From Aquiflexum gelatinilyticum (lineage in GTDB: Bacteria > Bacteroidota > Bacteroidia > Cytophagales > Cyclobacteriaceae), in the NCBI RefSeq assembly GCF_024741135.1, contig NZ_JANSUY010000017.1, positions 1-64,000 of the forward strand: a DNA stretch of 64,000 nucleotides, in the 5' to 3' direction. The number at the start of each line of letters is the position of its first letter. The stretch's first letter is position 1. Below are positions 36,948 through 46,316 of this stretch, in pieces. The translations under genes were made by a program, and so were the position numbers. The notes beneath the pieces are model-generated. The model did no database searches, was not told the origin of the DNA, and saw only the letters and a list, made by a program, of their open reading frames with translations.

Positions 36948-39089
36948 TTAATCGTTTTTATCAGATTTTTCTGGTTTTGGCAATAATACTTTTCTGGAAA
37001 GTTTAAATTTTCCTGTTTTTTTATCAACATCAATCAGTTTAACCATTATTTCTTCTCCTGGTTCGAGGACACCTTCCATATTTTCAAGTCTTTCCCACTT
37101 AATTTCAGAAATGTGAAGTAAACCATCTTTTCCAGGCATGAATTCCACAAAAGCTCCAAAAGGCATGATGTTTTTCACTTTGCCGGTATAGGTCTCTCCT
37201 ATTTCAGGTTGAGCAACAATCGCCCTGATTCTTGAAATAGCAGCATTCATAGATTCTTGATTGTTTGAGAAAATGTTGATTTTTCCCATATTATCTTTTT
37301 CTTCAATGATGATGGTAGCTCCGGTATCTTTTTGGATTTCTTGGATGACTTTTCCTCCAGGACCGATAACTGCTCCGATAAGTTCTTTAGGAATACTCAT
37401 CATGAATGACCTAGGTGTATGAGGTTTAAGATCCGGCTTAGGTGCTGAAATGGTCTTTTTGATTTCATTCATGATATGTAATCGACCTTCTTTGGCTTGG
37501 TACAACGCTTCTTTCAAAACACTGTAATCAAGACCCTCGACTTTCAAGTCCATTTGACAGGCAGTAATCCCTTTTTCTGTACCTGTAACCTTGAAATCCA
37601 TGTCTCCCAAGTGATCCTCGTCACCCAAAATGTCAGAAAGAATAGAATATTTTCCTGTCTTTGCATCAGAAATCATTCCCATAGCAATTCCCGTTACAGG
37701 AGCCTTAATCTGAATACCTGCATCCATCAATGCCAATGAACCTGCGCAAACAGTTGCCATAGAAGATGATCCGTTTGATTCCAAAATGTCAGATACAATA
37801 CGGATTGTATATGGATTCTCGTCTCCTGAAGGAAGAACTTTTTTCAAAGCTCTCATGGCAAGGTTGCCATGGCCCACTTCTCTTCTTCCTACACCTCTAT
37901 TCGGCTTAACTTCACCGGTAGAGAAGCCAGGAAAGTTATAATGAAGGTAAAACTTATTATAACCTGAAATCATCGCGCCATCGATCATTTGCTCATCCAT
38001 CTTGGTACCAAGGGTACAAGTGGTTATAGATTGGGTCTCACCTCTGGTGAATACTGCAGATCCATGAGCAGAAGGTAAATAATCAATAACCGACCAAATA
38101 GGCCTGATTTCATCCAATTTTCTACCATCCAATCTCTTTTTTTCATTCAAAGTTAAATTTCTGGCAGCTTCTTTATGGATTTTTGAAAAATATGGTCCGA
38201 TTAAACTTGTCTCAAAACCATGTTCTTCACCCAATGACGCAACAAACTCTTCCTTTACAGCTTTGATGAGATCATATCTTTCAGATTTGTTGGCAATTAG
38301 CTTGGCAACAACATCATAACACTTTCCATAAAGCTCAGTATGCATTTTTTCGTACAAGGCAGGGTCTAATTTTTCATGGTTGTATTCTCTTTTCTTTTCT
38401 TTTCCAACGGCAATAGTCAGTTCTTTCTGGATTTTGCAGTGTTTCTTTATCTCCTCATGGGCAAACTGAAGAGCTTCTACCATTTCATCCTCAGATATTT
38501 CATTAGCTTCACCTTCCACCATCAAAATATATTCCTCAGAACCTGCAACTATAAACTCCAATGAAGCTAATTCTAACTGAGCAGGTGTAGGATTAATAAT
38601 CAACTTTCCATCAATTTTTCCGACCCTAACCTCAGAAATCGGGCCATTAAACGGGATGTCGGAAACAGCTAATGCAGCAGAAGCTGCAAGTCCGGCCAAA
38701 CAGTCAGGAAGGACTTCAGAATCTGCAGACATCAAAGTAATTCCAATTTGGGTGTCAGCATGATAATCATCAGGAAAAATAGGTCTGATTGCCCTGTCCA
38801 CTATTCGGCTGATCAATATTTCATAATCGGAAAGTCTACCTTCCCTTTTCAAAAAACCTCCGGGAATCTTTCCGGATGCAGCAAATTTTTCTTGGTAATC
38901 AACTGACATTGGGAGAAAGTCAACTCCCTCGCCTACTTCTTTTTTGGAAACAACAGTGGCTAGCAACATGGCTTTACCCATACGGACTACCACCGCTCCA
39001 TCAGCTTGTTTTGCCAATGCACCTGTTTCAATAATGATTTCTCTACCATCTTCAAGGACAATAGATTTAGAAATTACGTTTGGTAACAT
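36948..39089 (-). CDS. pnp: Polyribonucleotide nucleotidyltransferase (PNPase)
   Basis: 713 residues with the full PNPase order: two RNase PH domains ([20 protein letters not shown], then [19 protein letters not shown] and [20 protein letters not shown]), a KH domain ([16 protein letters not shown]) and an S1 domain ([19 protein letters not shown]). The basic C-terminus follows. It degrades RNA 3' to 5' using phosphate. It lies directly downstream of rpsO, the classical arrangement, but a strong terminator separates them here (39162-39187). Confidence 0.98.
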   Translation of the reverse strand: MLPNVISKSIVLEDGREIIIETGALAKQADGAVVVRMGKAMLLATVVSKKEVGEGVDFLPMSVDYQEKFAASGKIPGGFLKREGRLSDYEILISRIVDRAIRPIFPDDYHADTQIGITLMSADSEVLPDCLAGLAASAALAVSDIPFNGPISEVRVGKIDGKLIINPTPAQLELASLEFIVAGSEEYILMVEGEANEISEDEMVEALQFAHEEIKKHCKIQKELTIAVGKEKKREYNHEKLDPALYEKMHTELYGKCYDVVAKLIANKSERYDLIKAVKEEFVASLGEEHGFETSLIGPYFSKIHKEAARNLTLNEKKRLDGRKLDEIRPIWSVIDYLPSAHGSAVFTRGETQSITTCTLGTKMDEQMIDGAMISGYNKFYLHYNFPGFSTGEVKPNRGVGRREVGHGNLAMRALKKVLPSGDENPYTIRIVSDILESNGSSSMATVCAGSLALMDAGIQIKAPVTGIAMGMISDAKTGKYSILSDILGDEDHLGDMDFKVTGTEKGITACQMDLKVEGLDYSVLKEALYQAKEGRLHIMNEIKKTISAPKPDLKPHTPRSFMMSIPKELIGAVIGPGGKVIQEIQKDTGATIIIEEKDNMGKINIFSNNQESMNAAISRIRAIVAQPEIGETYTGKVKNIMPFGAFVEFMPGKDGLLHISEIKWERLENMEGVLEPGEEIMVKLIDVDKKTGKFKLSRKVLLPKPEKSDKND

Positions 39090-39153
39090 ACAATTTTGTA
39101 AATAGTAATAGGTGTAGAATAGTTATAAAAGTAAGGCTTAATATCAGGGGTAA

Positions 39154-39187
39154 ATAAAAAAGTAAGGTTCTCCCATGAGAACCTTAC
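39154..39187 (-). terminator. Terminator of rpsO
   Basis: On the minus strand GTAAGGTTCTC / GAGAACCTTAC, an 11-bp perfect stem with a 4-base loop, followed by six T. In the 109-base gap between rpsO and pnp. Confidence 0.9.
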
Positions 39188-39198
39188 AATGAATCGAG

Positions 39199-39474
39199 TT
39201 ATTTTCTAATTCCTAATTCGGTGATAATAGCTCTGTATCTTTCGATATCGTTTTTAACAAGGTAATTGAGAAGGCTTCTTCTTTTACCTACTAATTTCAA
39301 AAGACCTAATCTTGATGAGTGATCTTTTTTGTTTGTTTTCAAGTGGTCAGTCAAATGCTGAATTCTGAAAGTGAATAACGCGATCTGCGATTCCGGAGAA
39401 CCTGTATCGGTTTCAGCTTTTAACCTGCCATGATTTTTAAACAACTCCGCTTTTTTCTCTGATGTTAAATACAT
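39199..39474 (-). CDS. rpsO: 30S ribosomal protein S15
   Basis: 91 residues, standard length. The S15 signature is visible: [31 protein letters not shown], quoted here only in part as [18 protein letters not shown], then [15 protein letters not shown]. It binds 16S rRNA in the central domain of the small subunit. The promoter at 39508-39537 and the terminator at 39154-39187 suggest mainly monocistronic transcription. Confidence 0.98.
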   Translation of the reverse strand: MYLTSEKKAELFKNHGRLKAETDTGSPESQIALFTFRIQHLTDHLKTNKKDHSSRLGLLKLVGKRRSLLNYLVKNDIERYRAIITELGIRK

Positions 39475-39507
39475 GCCTAGTTAATTAATTATATTTTAAA
39501 ACAGGTA

Positions 39508-39537
39508 CAAAGGTAAAGCTTATAATCGAATTTCAAA
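39508..39537 (-). promoter_or_regulatory. Candidate Bacteroidota promoter of rpsO
   Basis: On the minus strand TTTG at 39537-39534 and TACCTTTG at 39515-39508 are separated by 18 bases. This fits the TTTG / TAnnTTTG pattern, and the start codon lies 34 bases further on. Confidence 0.6.
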
Positions 39538-39539
39538 AA

Positions 39540-41414
39540 TCAGTTCTGAGTTTTAGCAGTTTTAAACCCAAATTTGGCTTTAATCTTTTTGAAAAATTCA
39601 ATATATGTCTCCGGTTCAAACAATCTCGCATCTTTCCTTGCCTGTCTGAGAAAAAAGAAGCCAAAAGGCAACAATACCAAATTGGAAAACCATGTTCCAA
39701 ATACAGAGTTGGTCACTCCTTCTTTAGCCCATTTCTCTCCTGTAATTGTAAGCATGTAAAACAAAATGAAGAAAATGATTGACATCAAAACAGGCATACC
39801 CAATCCTCCCTTTTTAATAATAGCTCCCAAAGGTGCTCCAATCATAAACATCACAATACACGCAAAAGCGGTAGTGTATTTTTGATACCAGGCAATCTCA
39901 AACCTTCTGAATTCCCTTTCCAAAGCATCAATTTGAGTCAGTTTGGTACTGAAGTTATTCTTTATAGTCCGGGCATTGTTCATTCCGACTGTAGCTGCTT
40001 TTGATTTGTAATCTCCTTTGAGGATTATTGAATCCAAAGCAGCCTTTTTTTCAATGGTAAAAGTGGAAGTTAATTGGGGAGAATTTGAGGTTTCAATGTT
40101 TTCCTCTCTTGAAACCAAGCTGTCATTTTCAGATTTTTGGAGGATTGAATCTACATTGCTGATCTGTTTATTCAATTTTAAAACTTTTCTATTGATCTTC
40201 TTATTTGGAACGACTGCATCATTTGCCAATGATTCCATTGAAGTAGGAATATTAACATCTGCAAGTAATTGATTTGGATCAGAAAGGTTAGGAATGGAAT
40301 CTTTTTCAAAAACCAATTCTCTTTCAATTACATTAACTGAATCAAATCCACCATTAAAAGCTTGTTGATTTAATGAATCCTGCGGTTTAGAAGCAGTCAA
40401 ATTCATACTGAGATCTGCTTTATTTTGTAAAGCTGCCTTGGCTATTTTGAGAGAATCATCTCTTTCTTTTCTCCTTACAATTTCTGCAGGAGGTGCCAAT
40501 TTCCTGTCTCTCGTAAAATATGGATAAGAGGACTCAGTATTCAGGTAGTTAAAATAAACAATCTGATTGATTTCAGAATTCATAGAATCAAGCCCGAGTT
40601 TGAGTTGCGCAATATTTTTTATGGATCGGTTTGTTGACCATAAATCCTCGGGTGTCCTATTTAACTGAAAAGAGGCAAGGTCAAATACAATCTGATTCTC
40701 TGAAAAAGTTGTCCTGCTAAGGTCTACAGGTTTTTCATTGATACCCCTTTGGGATCTTGATTCTTCATAACTGACTCCATGATATAAAGTCAATTTCATA
40801 TAGTTGTCATTAAAAAATGGTTCCATCCTTCCTGAATCCGCCATTATTACATTGATATTTCCTTGTCCTTCAGAATGGTTGTAAATGATGATATCGTTAA
40901 GCCTTACTTCATCGAGTTTTTTATTCACTTTGATGCTGTAATTTGGAATCCCATTGTAAAAAACACCCTCTTTAATATCAAGGGCAGGTGACTTCATCCT
41001 GATATCATACAGCAATCCAAATGTTTTAAGATTTACTTTTGGTACCAGATAATTATTGGAAAGGAAAGCAGCAACAGTAAGGAACAATACAAAAACACCT
41101 ATCGGCAATAGTGCCCTGACCAAGGATATGCCTGCACTCTTCAAAGCAGTAAGTTCAAAATGTTCTCCAAGATTACCAAAAGTCATCAGAGCGGAAAGGA
41201 GAACCGCTAATGGTAAAGCCATGGGGGAAATACTAATAACAAAATAAGAAAAAAGCTCCATGTAAATCCAAAAACTTAAGCCCTTGCCAAAGATTTCGTC
41301 AAAATATTTGAGCATATTTACTGTGAGAAGGATAAAATCCACCACCACAAAGGTCAAAAAGAAGGGGCCTATAAAAGACCCCAAAATCAATTTATCTATT
41401 TTTTTCATTAACAA
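39540..41414 (-). CDS. LptF/LptG family permease with a large extra periplasmic region
   Basis: 624 residues. Three membrane segments lie in the first ~110 residues (FIGPFFLTFVVVDFILLTVN; ISPMALPLAVLLSALMTFGNLGE is the family hallmark), and three in the last ~110 (CIVMFMIGAPLGAIIKKGGLGMP, another hallmark). Between them is the jellyroll domain that carries lipopolysaccharide across the periplasm, interrupted by ~200 Ser/Asn/Asp-rich residues (around positions 300-480). Typical LptF/G proteins have ~360 residues. Function: part of the LptB2FG exporter. Partner genes are not in the window. Confidence 0.9.
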   Translation of the reverse strand: MLMKKIDKLILGSFIGPFFLTFVVVDFILLTVNMLKYFDEIFGKGLSFWIYMELFSYFVISISPMALPLAVLLSALMTFGNLGEHFELTALKSAGISLVRALLPIGVFVLFLTVAAFLSNNYLVPKVNLKTFGLLYDIRMKSPALDIKEGVFYNGIPNYSIKVNKKLDEVRLNDIIIYNHSEGQGNINVIMADSGRMEPFFNDNYMKLTLYHGVSYEESRSQRGINEKPVDLSRTTFSENQIVFDLASFQLNRTPEDLWSTNRSIKNIAQLKLGLDSMNSEINQIVYFNYLNTESSYPYFTRDRKLAPPAEIVRRKERDDSLKIAKAALQNKADLSMNLTASKPQDSLNQQAFNGGFDSVNVIERELVFEKDSIPNLSDPNQLLADVNIPTSMESLANDAVVPNKKINRKVLKLNKQISNVDSILQKSENDSLVSREENIETSNSPQLTSTFTIEKKAALDSIILKGDYKSKAATVGMNNARTIKNNFSTKLTQIDALEREFRRFEIAWYQKYTTAFACIVMFMIGAPLGAIIKKGGLGMPVLMSIIFFILFYMLTITGEKWAKEGVTNSVFGTWFSNLVLLPFGFFFLRQARKDARLFEPETYIEFFKKIKAKFGFKTAKTQN

Positions 41415-41484
41415 TTAAGTCCTCTACAAAGGATTCTAACGGCAAAGGTTAAAAATATTTTCAAAAGAAAAGAAAATACTCCAA

Positions 41485-41880
41485 TTAACCCCCGATAATT
41501 TCTTTGAGCGTATGGATCAGACTTTCCCAAATTGACTCCAACTCCTCATCATCATAAGAATCACTGTAATCTATGACTTTCAAAAACATGGTTTGAGTCA
41601 GTTCGTTTTCATCCACTTTAAATTCAATAAAAGAATTGTCCTTTTCCTCCGGATTTGTAGGATCAAAAAATTCAAACTTCACATGAATATTTGTCCTAAG
41701 TGCTGTGATTCTGGCGTAATGATCTTCGCCATCAAAATGAAACCTATAAGTCTTATCCTCATTGATGTTTACATCATCCGCAAACCATTCAGCCAATCCA
41801 CTTGCTGTACTTAAATATGGAAATAAAATTTTCCTCGAAGTATTGATTTGATAATCAGCAACAAACTTATTTTTTACCAT
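41485..41880 (-). CDS. START-like (SRPBCC fold) domain protein
   Basis: 131 residues with the START-like pattern: an N-terminal strand with KNKFVADYQINTSRKILFPYL, then LAEWFADDVNINED and FEFFDPTNPEEKDNSFIEFKVDENELTQTMF quoted in part (FIEFKVDENEL), ending in a helix WESLIHTLKEIIGG that closes the cavity. This fold binds small hydrophobic ligands in other proteins; the role here is unknown. It shares orientation with the LptF/G gene, 70 bases upstream of it, and precedes it in transcription. Confidence 0.8.
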   Translation of the reverse strand: MVKNKFVADYQINTSRKILFPYLSTASGLAEWFADDVNINEDKTYRFHFDGEDHYARITALRTNIHVKFEFFDPTNPEEKDNSFIEFKVDENELTQTMFLKVIDYSDSYDDEELESIWESLIHTLKEIIGG

Positions 41881-41972
41881 TATTACATTAATTTAGTTAA
41901 CAAAAAGTCACTTTTTTTGGAGCATTTTGTTTGCAATTCAAGACTTAAGACCTCATATTTGCAATCCGATTT

Positions 41973-42046
41973 GGCGAGGTAGCTCAGTTGGTTAGAGCGC
42001 AGGATTCATAACCCTGAGGTCAGGGGTTCAACTCCCCTCCTCGCTA
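41973..42046 (+). tRNA. tRNA-Met (CAU anticodon)
   Basis: 74 bases with a complete cloverleaf: acceptor GGCGAGG / CCTCGCT, D-arm AGTTGGTTA, anticodon arm AGGATTCATAACCCT with anticodon CAT, T-arm AGGGGTTCAACTCCCCT, discriminator A. No CCA is encoded. The start GGCGAGG rather than CGCGGG points to the elongator type. Its 3' part (42025-42046) is the first base of the 357-bp repeat units that follow. Confidence 0.95.
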
Positions 42047-42050
42047 CATA

Positions 42051-42077
42051 AAGCTTCTCCTTTGAGAGGCTTTTTTT
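42051..42077 (+). terminator. tRNA-Met terminator (also copied at 42408 and 42765)
   Basis: Hairpin AAGCTTCTC / GAGAGGCTT with a 4-base loop (CTTT) followed by seven T. The same hairpin recurs at +357 and +714 as part of the repeat. Confidence 0.85.
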
Positions 42078-42096
42078 ATTTCTATTATTTTTAAAT

Positions 42097-42351
42097 ATGT
42101 ATACTGTATACGTCCTATATTCTTTTTCGGCCTCCCGATTTTACACCGGAATGACCTCAGATCTCATAACCCGTTTCAAGTTTCACAACGAGAAAGGAAT
42201 CAAAGGTTTTACAACTCGATTTAGGCCTTGGTACTGCATCCATGTGGAGTTTTTTGAAGATAAATCAAAGGCACTTCAAAGGGAAACAGAACTCAAATCA
42301 GGCAAGGGAAGAGATTGGATTAAATCAAATATTCTTCCACTTTATATGTAG
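42097..42351 (+). CDS. GIY-YIG nuclease domain protein, copy 1
   Basis: 84 residues made of a single GIY-YIG domain: YTVYVLYSFSASRFYTGMTS holds the two motif halves (YVLYS and FYTGMT), DLITRFKFHN supplies the catalytic Arg helix, and FFEDKSKALQRETELKSGKGR the conserved Glu. This is the UPF0213/YhbQ type, small and with no accessory DNA-binding domain. Structure-specific or homing cleavage is plausible but unproven. It sits 50 bases after tRNA-Met within the first 357-bp unit. The gene product is identical to copy 2. Confidence 0.9.
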   Translation: MYTVYVLYSFSASRFYTGMTSDLITRFKFHNEKGIKGFTTRFRPWYCIHVEFFEDKSKALQRETELKSGKGRDWIKSNILPLYM

Positions 42352-42353
42352 CA

Positions 42354-42403
42354 AGGATTCATATCCGCCGCGGCGGACAGCGGTTCAACTCCCCTCCTCG
42401 CTA
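42354..42403 (+). other. tRNA-Met 3'-half remnant 1 with GC palindrome
   Basis: AGGATTCATA (matching the anticodon arm of tRNA-Met) is followed by the perfect palindrome TCCGCCGCGGCGGA at 42364-42377. The T-arm and acceptor sequence GGTTCAACTCCCCTCCTCGC comes next, ending in TACA. There is no 5' half, so it cannot be a functional tRNA. Confidence 0.85.
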
Positions 42404-42738
42404 CATAAAGCTTCTCCTTTGAGAGGCTTTTTTTATTTCTATTATTTTTAAATATGTATACTGTATACGTCCTATATTCTTTTTCGGCCTCCCGATTTTA
42501 CACCGGAATGACCTCAGATCTCATAACCCGTTTCAAGTTTCACAACGAGAAAGGAATCAAAGGTTTTACAACTCGATTTAGGCCTTGGTACTGCATCCAT
42601 GTGGAGTTTTTTGAAGATAAATCAAAGGCACTTCAAAGGGAAACAGAACTCAAATCAGGCAAGGGAAGAGATTGGATTAAATCAAATATTCTTCCACTTT
42701 ATATGTAGCAAGGATTCATATCCGCCGCGGCGGACAGC
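42382..42738 (+). repeat. 357-bp tandem unit 2
   Basis: Identical by eye to unit 1, including the second GIY-YIG gene and the palindrome. It begins in the T-arm part of remnant 1. Confidence 0.95.
42454..42708 (+). CDS. GIY-YIG nuclease domain protein, copy 2
   Basis: 84 residues, identical in sequence to copy 1 (same start MYTVYVLYSFSA, same end NILPLYM). It lies in the second 357-bp unit, exactly 357 bases after copy 1. Perfect identity of both genes and flanks argues for a very recent duplication. The gene ends two bases before the next tRNA-like remnant. Confidence 0.9.
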   Translation: MYTVYVLYSFSASRFYTGMTSDLITRFKFHNEKGIKGFTTRFRPWYCIHVEFFEDKSKALQRETELKSGKGRDWIKSNILPLYM

Positions 42739-42760
42739 GGTTCAACTCCCCTCCTGGCTT
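42711..42760 (+). other. tRNA-Met 3'-half remnant 2 with GC palindrome
   Basis: Second copy of AGGATTCATA plus palindrome TCCGCCGCGGCGGA (42721-42734) plus T-arm sequence. The acceptor part reads CTCCTGGCTTCATAAAG and differs at two positions from the other copies. Confidence 0.85.
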
Positions 42761-42795
42761 CATAAAGCTTCTCCTTTGAGAGGCTTTTTTTATTT
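42739..42795 (+). repeat. Partial third unit, 57 bases
   Basis: GGTTCAACTCCCCTCC..., terminator hairpin and T-run match the start of units 1 and 2, with two mismatches. Similarity stops at 42796. It probably is the displaced original 3' end of tRNA-Met. Confidence 0.85.
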
Positions 42796-43053
42796 ATTCC
42801 TGTTTCAGTTTTATCCATAAATTTTAACACCAAATTGACATAATCGTTTCCAAATTTTTTGATTGCAAACTAATCCTGTTTTCTTACAGGCCTATTATGG
42901 TAGGCATTCTGTAGATTTTTGGGATTGGTTTTTTGAATTATAGGACATTTGTAATATAGCAAAAAATCCCAAATTGACCTTGTCCAATTAAAAAATAGCC
43001 ATAAAAAAAGCCCCGGTTTGGGGCTTTTACAATTAAAATAAGAAAGTGCGTTC
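42796..43053. other. Gene-free gap between repeat array and rplT
   Basis: 258 AT-rich bases. They contain the rplT terminator (43003-43028); nothing else recognisable. Confidence 0.5.
43003..43028 (-). terminator. Terminator of the infC-rpmI-rplT operon
   Basis: Minus-strand hairpin AAAAGCCCCAAACCGGGGCTTTT ending in seven T, 26 bases after the rplT stop codon. Confidence 0.9.
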
Positions 43054-43398
43054 TTATTTTACTTTTTCAACAACAGCTTTGAATGCCTCAGGATGGTTCA
43101 TAGCCAAATCTGCAAGAACTTTTCTGTTCAATTCGATATCTGCTTTTTTCAACAATCCCATAAATTGAGAGTAAGAGATGCCATATTCTCTGGCACCTGC
43201 ATTGATACGCTGAATCCATAAAGCCCTGAATTCTCTTTTCTTGGCTTTTCTGTCTCTATACGCGTATTGTAAACCTTTTTCGTACTTGTTTTTGGCTACT
43301 GTCCAAACGTTTTTACCTCTTCCGAAGTAGCCTTTTGTTGCTTTAAGGACTTTCTTTCTTCTTGCTCTTGAAGCGACGGAGTTTACTGATCTTGGCAT
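43054..43398 (-). CDS. rplT: 50S ribosomal protein L20
   Basis: 114 residues. Starts [20 protein letters not shown], a basic N-terminal tail that reaches into 23S rRNA, followed by [14 protein letters not shown] and [19 protein letters not shown], all strongly conserved in L20. It is essential for early assembly of the large subunit. It follows rpmI after a 111-base gap, longer than usual, and L20 is known to regulate this operon in other bacteria; no leader structure was worked out here. Confidence 0.97.
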   Translation of the reverse strand: MPRSVNSVASRARRKKVLKATKGYFGRGKNVWTVAKNKYEKGLQYAYRDRKAKKREFRALWIQRINAGAREYGISYSQFMGLLKKADIELNRKVLADLAMNHPEAFKAVVEKVK

Positions 43399-43509
43399 AA
43401 TTTTTTGATTTTTTGACCCTTGGTGCCAACCTTTTTCTCAGTTGATCTTGTAGACCGAAGCGCCTGGTGAATAAATAAACCTAATTTTCAATAGAAATAA
43501 GATAACGGA

Positions 43510-43707
43510 TCAACCGATTCTCAACATTGCTTTTACTCTTCCTTCATCTGATTCATGAACCATTCCCATTTTAGTAAGATTTCTCTTTCTTTTGGTTGAT
43601 TTTTTGGTCAGGATGTGGCTTTTGTAAGCATGCTTTCTTTTGATTTTACCGGTTCCCGTTAAGGCAAACCTTTTTTTTGCACCTGATTTTGTTTTTACTT
43701 TAGGCAT
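43510..43707 (-). CDS. rpmI: 50S ribosomal protein L35
   Basis: 65 residues, basic, with the L35 pattern [18 protein letters not shown] and [20 protein letters not shown]. It is a small peripheral large-subunit protein. It starts 21 bases after infC and precedes rplT in the conserved infC-rpmI-rplT order. Confidence 0.97.
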   Translation of the reverse strand: MPKVKTKSGAKKRFALTGTGKIKRKHAYKSHILTKKSTKRKRNLTKMGMVHESDEGRVKAMLRIG

Positions 43708-43728
43708 AACTGTGTTTGTTTGTTGAAA

Positions 43729-44313
43729 TTATTTCTTTGATGACTTCGGAGCCAAGAATAGAAACATTCGTTTTCCTTCCAATTTGGGAAGCTGCTCTAC
43801 TTGGGCATATTCCTCAAGCTCCTGCGCAAATCTCAATAACAACATCTCTCCTCTTTCCTTAAATACGATAGACCTTCCCACGAAATGAACATAAGCTTTA
43901 ACTTTTGCCCCTTCCTTTAGAAAGTTGATCGCATGTTTCAATTTAAAATTGAAATCATGATCGTCAGTATTCGGTCCAAATCTGATTTCTTTTAGAACAG
44001 TCTTCGCAGCATTGGCTTTGATTTCCTTTTGCTTCTTTTTCTGTTCGTATTTAAATTTCGCATAGTCAATCACCTTACATACAGGTGGAGTGGCATTTGG
44101 AGAAATTTCTACGAGATCAAGTTCATTCTCTTCAGCTACTTTAAGGGCCTGAGCGAGCGTCAAAACAGCGTTTCCGCCTTCTACGTAGTCTCCTACAACT
44201 CTGACTTCCCTTGCTCTGATCCTGTCGTTAACCTTATAAGGTTCTTCTTGTCTCTGTCTGAACGGTGGTTTTCCTTTCAAATTCTTATTGTTATTTAATG
44301 AAATTGCGTGCAA
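43729..44313 (-). CDS. infC: Translation initiation factor IF-3, non-ATG start
   Basis: About 183-194 residues. The N-domain has [20 protein letters not shown] and [22 protein letters not shown], the linker is Lys-rich and the C-domain has [20 protein letters not shown] and [10 protein letters not shown]. It keeps 30S subunits apart and checks the start codon. No ATG lies between the upstream in-frame stop and the conserved region. Candidate starts are TTG at 44313, ATT at 44304 and TTG at 44280. Rare starts such as ATT in infC underlie its autoregulation in other bacteria. Confidence 0.93.
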   Translation of the reverse strand: MHAISLNNNKNLKGKPPFRQRQEEPYKVNDRIRAREVRVVGDYVEGGNAVLTLAQALKVAEENELDLVEISPNATPPVCKVIDYAKFKYEQKKKQKEIKANAAKTVLKEIRFGPNTDDHDFNFKLKHAINFLKEGAKVKAYVHFVGRSIVFKERGEMLLLRFAQELEEYAQVEQLPKLEGKRMFLFLAPKSSKK

Positions 44314-44366
44314 ATATCGGAATTAATTTGAGATTTAAAAAATCTGCTTGATTAATACCGATTAAA

Positions 44367-46316
44367 TTAATTTTTTATAGACTCTCCTATTATTCCTTTG
44401 AAATAGGATACAAACTCAACCGGAGATAAACTTCCTATATCGCCTTCCCCGTGCTTCCTTACAGAAATTTTACCTTCCTGTTGCTCTTTCTCCCCTACAA
44501 TCAACATAAAAGGGATTTTCTTAACTTCCGCATCCCGGATTTTCCTTCCGATTTTTTCATCCCTATTGTCAATCAACCCGATGATGTCGCTTTCTTCAAG
44601 AATTGCCTTGACTTCTTCCGCGTATTCAATGAATTTCTCTGAAATCGGAAGAATCGTAATCTGCTCGGGAGAAAGCCAAAGAGGGAAATTTCCTGCACAA
44701 TGCTCAATCAAAACTGCAACAAATCTCTCCAAGGAACCAAACGGTGCCCGGTGAATCATCACAGGTCTGTGCTTCTGATTATCCGAACCTATATATTCCA
44801 ACTGGAACCTTTCTGGAAGGTTATAATCAACCTGAATAGTTCCCAATTGCCATTTTCTTCCCAAGGCATCTTTGACCATGAAATCAAGTTTCGGGCCATA
44901 GAAAGCGGCTTCGCCCAATTCAGTGACAGTTTCCAATCCTTTCTCAGCGGCTGCTTCTACAATGGCAGATTCTGCTTTTTCCCAAGCTTCGTCTGTTCCA
45001 ATGTATTTTTCCTTTTTCTCAGGATCTCTCAATGATATCTGCGCAGTATAGTCATCAAATCCCAAGGCTTTGAATACATATAAAACTAAGTCAATGACTT
45101 TAATGAATTCCTCCTTGACCTGATCAGGTCTGCAGAAAATATGTGCATCATCCTGTGTAAATCCACGAACTCTGGTCAATCCATGCAGTTCCCCGCTTTG
45201 TTCATAGCGATAAACAGTTCCAAACTCAGCATATCTAATCGGAAGATCCTTATATGACCTTGGCTTGTGCTTGTAAATCTCACAATGATGGGGGCAATTC
45301 ATTGGCTTCAACAAAAACTCCTCTCCCTCATTAGGAGTATGGATTGGCTGAAAGGAATCCTTCCCGTACTTCTCATAGTGACCGGAAGTTTCATAAAGTG
45401 CCTTATGTCCAATATGTGGTGTCACCACTTGTTGATACCCTGATTTATCCTGGGCCTTCTTCATGAAGTTTACCAACCGCTCACGAAGCAGTGTTCCCTT
45501 TGGCAACCAAAGCGGTAAACCCATTCCCACTTTTTCAGAGAAAGTAAACAGCTCCAATTCCCTTCCCAGCTTCCTGTGGTCACGCTTTTTGGCTTCTTCA
45601 AGCATAAAAAGGTAATCCTGCAGTTCTTTGGCTTTTGGAAAAGTAATGCCATAAAGACGGGTCAGCATCTTGTTTTTTTCATCCCCTCTCCAATAAGCTC
45701 CCGCGATATTGAGCAATTTTACGGATTTGATAAAACCCGTGTTTGGAATATGCGGACCGCGGCAAAGGTCTGTGAAGTTGCCCTGCTCGTAGAAAGTAAT
45801 TGAACCATCTTCAAGTCCTTCCAACAAATCAAGTTTGTAGGGATCATTTTTTTCCGTGAAATAGGCTACTGCTTCTTTCTTAGGAACTTCCTTTCTGATA
45901 AAGTCGCTTTTCAGTTTGGCCAATTCCATCATTTTGGCTTCAATCTTTTCGAGTTCAGTACCATCGATGGATTTATCCCCAAAATCAACGTCATAATAAA
46001 AGCCGTTTTCCAAAGGAGGACCGATTCCGAACTTTGTGCCTGGGTAAAGCGCTTCCAATGCTTCTGCCATCAAGTGGGCTGAGGAGTGCCAAAAAGTATT
46101 CTTTCCTTCCGGGTCATTCCAGGTCAATAATTGAACTTTGGAATCTTGGTGAATGGGCCTTCCAGCATCCCAAATTTCACCATTTACTTTTGCTGCAAGT
46201 ACGTTTCTGGCTAGACCCTCGCTGATACTAAGTGCAATTTGTAGCCCCGAAACTCCTTTTTCATACTCCCTGACAGAACCGTCGGGAAGTGTAATGTTGA
46301 TCTGTTGGTTAGACAT
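44367..46316 (-). CDS. thrS: Threonyl-tRNA synthetase
   Basis: 649 residues, normal length. It has an N-terminal TGS domain ([16 protein letters not shown]), the editing domain ([19 protein letters not shown] and the zinc/His set), catalytic motifs including [20 protein letters not shown] and motif 3 [19 protein letters not shown], and an anticodon-binding C-terminal domain ([20 protein letters not shown]). It charges tRNA-Thr. It precedes infC in transcription with a 53-base gap, the classic thrS-infC-rpmI-rplT arrangement. Confidence 0.98.
   Translation of the reverse strand: MSNQQINITLPDGSVREYEKGVSGLQIALSISEGLARNVLAAKVNGEIWDAGRPIHQDSKVQLLTWNDPEGKNTFWHSSAHLMAEALEALYPGTKFGIGPPLENGFYYDVDFGDKSIDGTELEKIEAKMMELAKLKSDFIRKEVPKKEAVAYFTEKNDPYKLDLLEGLEDGSITFYEQGNFTDLCRGPHIPNTGFIKSVKLLNIAGAYWRGDEKNKMLTRLYGITFPKAKELQDYLFMLEEAKKRDHRKLGRELELFTFSEKVGMGLPLWLPKGTLLRERLVNFMKKAQDKSGYQQVVTPHIGHKALYETSGHYEKYGKDSFQPIHTPNEGEEFLLKPMNCPHHCEIYKHKPRSYKDLPIRYAEFGTVYRYEQSGELHGLTRVRGFTQDDAHIFCRPDQVKEEFIKVIDLVLYVFKALGFDDYTAQISLRDPEKKEKYIGTDEAWEKAESAIVEAAAEKGLETVTELGEAAFYGPKLDFMVKDALGRKWQLGTIQVDYNLPERFQLEYIGSDNQKHRPVMIHRAPFGSLERFVAVLIEHCAGNFPLWLSPEQITILPISEKFIEYAEEVKAILEESDIIGLIDNRDEKIGRKIRDAEVKKIPFMLIVGEKEQQEGKISVRKHGEGDIGSLSPVEFVSYFKGIIGESIKN

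Larger units (their letters stand above)
42025..42381 (+). repeat. 357-bp tandem unit 1, tRNA 3' end plus GIY-YIG gene
   Basis: Starts in the T-arm of tRNA-Met (GGTTCAACTCCCC...), runs through the terminator hairpin, the small GIY-YIG gene and a tRNA-like remnant with a GC-rich palindrome. By eye it is identical to unit 2, with an exact 357-base period. Confidence 0.95.

Noticed and set aside
42025-42795. CRISPR array as an explanation of the repeats
   Set aside because: Units are 357 bp with genes inside and no short spaced repeats; no cas genes are present.
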